From assembly GCF_031846325.1 (NCBI RefSeq), contig NZ_JAVRHZ010000008.1, positions 1 to 64,000 of the forward strand: 64,000 nucleotides of DNA, given 5' to 3'. A program made the translations under genes and the position numbers. The notes beneath the pieces are model-generated. The model saw only the letters and a program-made list of their open reading frames with translations, was not told the origin of the DNA and ran no database searches. The DNA comes from Patiriisocius_A hiemis. GTDB lineage: Bacteria; Bacteroidota; Bacteroidia; Flavobacteriales; Flavobacteriaceae. This document shows positions 62,985 through 64,000 of this stretch, in pieces; the stretch's first letter is position 1; each line of letters begins with the position of its first letter.

Positions 62985-64000
62985 TTAATAGTTATTTAAA
63001 ACTTCAATTACAGTAGTCACTTCATTGGCTTCCATCACCGGACTTATAGGGATACTTATAATGCGTCTATGTATTTCTTCAGATACAGGAAAACACAAAT
63101 GGTTGTGTTCTTTTAATGCTTCTTGATTATGTGGGGCAAGAGGATAATGAATTAAAAAACCTATAGAGTTTTCTTTTAAATACAACATAAAATGCTCTCT
63201 ATCCTCCACTTCTACTACAAACAAATGGAAATTATGGTCTTCTGTTTTGCTAAAAAAGGGCAATCTTATTTTTTCATTTTTAATTTCTTTAAGATAACGA
63301 GCTGCTACCTTTCTCCGTTTTCTATTATCAACATCAAGTTCAGGAAGTTTACAACTCAAGAAAGCTGCTTGTATTTCATCCAATCTTGAATTAATACCAA
63401 CGTATTTATTTATATATTTTGAAGATGTACCGTAGTTTCTCAACTTTCTAATTATTGATGCCAACTCAGTATTGTTTGTGGTTACAGCTCCACCATCTCC
63501 TAATGCGCCTAAGTTTTTGGATGGGTAAAAGCTAAATCCAGCTGCATCTCCTAAGTTACCAGCTAACTTTCCATCTGCATCTCTAGCGCCATGAGCTTGG
63601 GCTGCATCTTCAATAATAATTAAACTCTTTTTGTTTGCTATTTTTTTGATTTCTTTCATGGGAGCCAATTGGCCATATAAGTGCACAGGCATTATGACTT
63701 TTGTTTTTGAAGAAATTGCTTGTTCTAACTTTTCTAAATCAAAATTGTATAAGGTATTTTCTGCCTCTACAAGAACTGGTGTAAGACCAGCTTGTTTTAT
63801 TGCCAAAATTGTGGCAATGTACGTATTAGATGCTACTAAAACTTCATCACCTATAGCTAATTTACCTAACTCTTTGTACCCTTCAAGAATTAGTCGTAAG
63901 GCATCTAATCCATTTCCAACTCCTATACAATGTTTTGTACCACAATATGCGGCGAATGACGATTCAAAAAGTGAAACTTGATTGCCCAAAATGTAATATC
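62985..64000 (-). CDS. DegT/DnrJ-type sugar aminotransferase, 5' end beyond window
   Basis: 338 codons visible; the frame runs through base 64000, and the codons YYILGNQVSLFES at the edge match the middle of the family N-terminus, so the TTG at 63989 is not the start. Roughly 25-30 residues are missing. The PLP lysine is in FSFYPSKNLGALGDGGA. With the FdtA-like ketoisomerase it should make dTDP-3-amino-3,6-dideoxyhexose (Fuc3N or Qui3N). It heads the minus-strand unit with both flippases and an acyltransferase. Confidence 0.9.
   Translation of the reverse strand, partial: YYILGNQVSLFESSFAAYCGTKHCIGVGNGLDALRLILEGYKELGKLAIGDEVLVASNTYIATILAIKQAGLTPVLVEAENTLYNFDLEKLEQAISSKTKVIMPVHLYGQLAPMKEIKKIANKKSLIIIEDAAQAHGARDADGKLAGNLGDAAGFSFYPSKNLGALGDGGAVTTNNTELASIIRKLRNYGTSSKYINKYVGINSRLDEIQAAFLSCKLPELDVDNRKRRKVAARYLKEIKNEKIRLPFFSKTEDHNFHLFVVEVEDREHFMLYLKENSIGFLIHYPLAPHNQEALKEHNHLCFPVSEEIHRRIISIPISPVMEANEVTTVIEVLNNY

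Noticed and set aside
63989..64000. Complete aminotransferase starting at TTG 63989
   Set aside because: The frame stays open to the window edge and the upstream codons (YYIL) match the family, so the gene is truncated by the window.

Overview
The window looks like a chromosomal segment of a marine-type member of the Flavobacteriaceae (Bacteroidota). The supporting signs are AT-rich DNA, near absence of Shine-Dalgarno sequences, Bacteroidota -7 boxes (TAnnTTTG), an SprB-repeat adhesin, Lol/TonB-type envelope proteins, and family-typical genes such as DUF3467 next to rpoC, DUF2851 and NamZ (DUF1343). No rRNA, CRISPR array, insertion sequence or prophage was seen. The species cannot be named from the sequence alone.

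Layout. 1-4659: N-terminal part of a giant secreted SprB-repeat adhesin (minus strand, running off the window). 5230-6831: prfC (RF3). 6885-12176: a minus-strand block of a TPR-sensor HisKA_2 histidine kinase, a LytTR response regulator and a 935-aa repeat adhesin with a C-terminal S74 chaperone. A pair of 9-bp direct repeats with LytTR spacing lies just upstream of the adhesin. 12268-27711: the housekeeping core, all minus. In transcription order it is rpsU, xerC, hpf, tRNA-Thr(TGT), tRNA-Tyr, tRNA-Gly, tRNA-Thr(GGT), tuf, tRNA-Trp, secE, nusG, rplK, rplA, rplJ, rplL, rpoB, rpoC and DUF3467. 27790-38492: mixed metabolic and envelope genes, also minus: a small membrane protein, a carboxypeptidase-regulatory-like protein, an acyl-CoA dehydrogenase, a ComEA-like helix-hairpin-helix protein, an alanine/glycine:cation symporter, a TrkA-type K+ channel with a PspC protein, DUF2851, a CBS/cysteine-synthase-like enzyme and a Lol-type permease. 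38503-52165: envelope lipoproteins and enzymes (NamZ-like muramidase, YkgJ protein, methyltransferase, DUF2059 protein, metzincin-like lipoprotein, amidohydrolase, beta-barrel/TPR pair, ftsE, subtilase). 52171-64000: a surface-polysaccharide locus with a 2OG oxygenase upstream, five glycosyltransferase or related genes, two acyltransferases, two flippases, and an FdtA-type ketoisomerase plus DegT-type transaminase pointing to a dTDP-3-amino-3,6-dideoxyhexose.

How the parts fit. The core is a contiguous translation/transcription super-operon broken by hairpins: a terminator after rpsU, one after hpf, a 16-bp stem between rplL and rpoB, and one after rpoC. The rpsU gene alone carries a strong Shine-Dalgarno, consistent with the bS21-linked anti-SD occlusion described in Flavobacterium johnsoniae. 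The accessory parts are mostly devoted to the cell surface: two repeat adhesins, lipoproteins, outer-membrane proteins and the glycan locus. The most testable new idea is that the two-component pair directly controls the neighbouring S74 adhesin through the spaced direct repeats.
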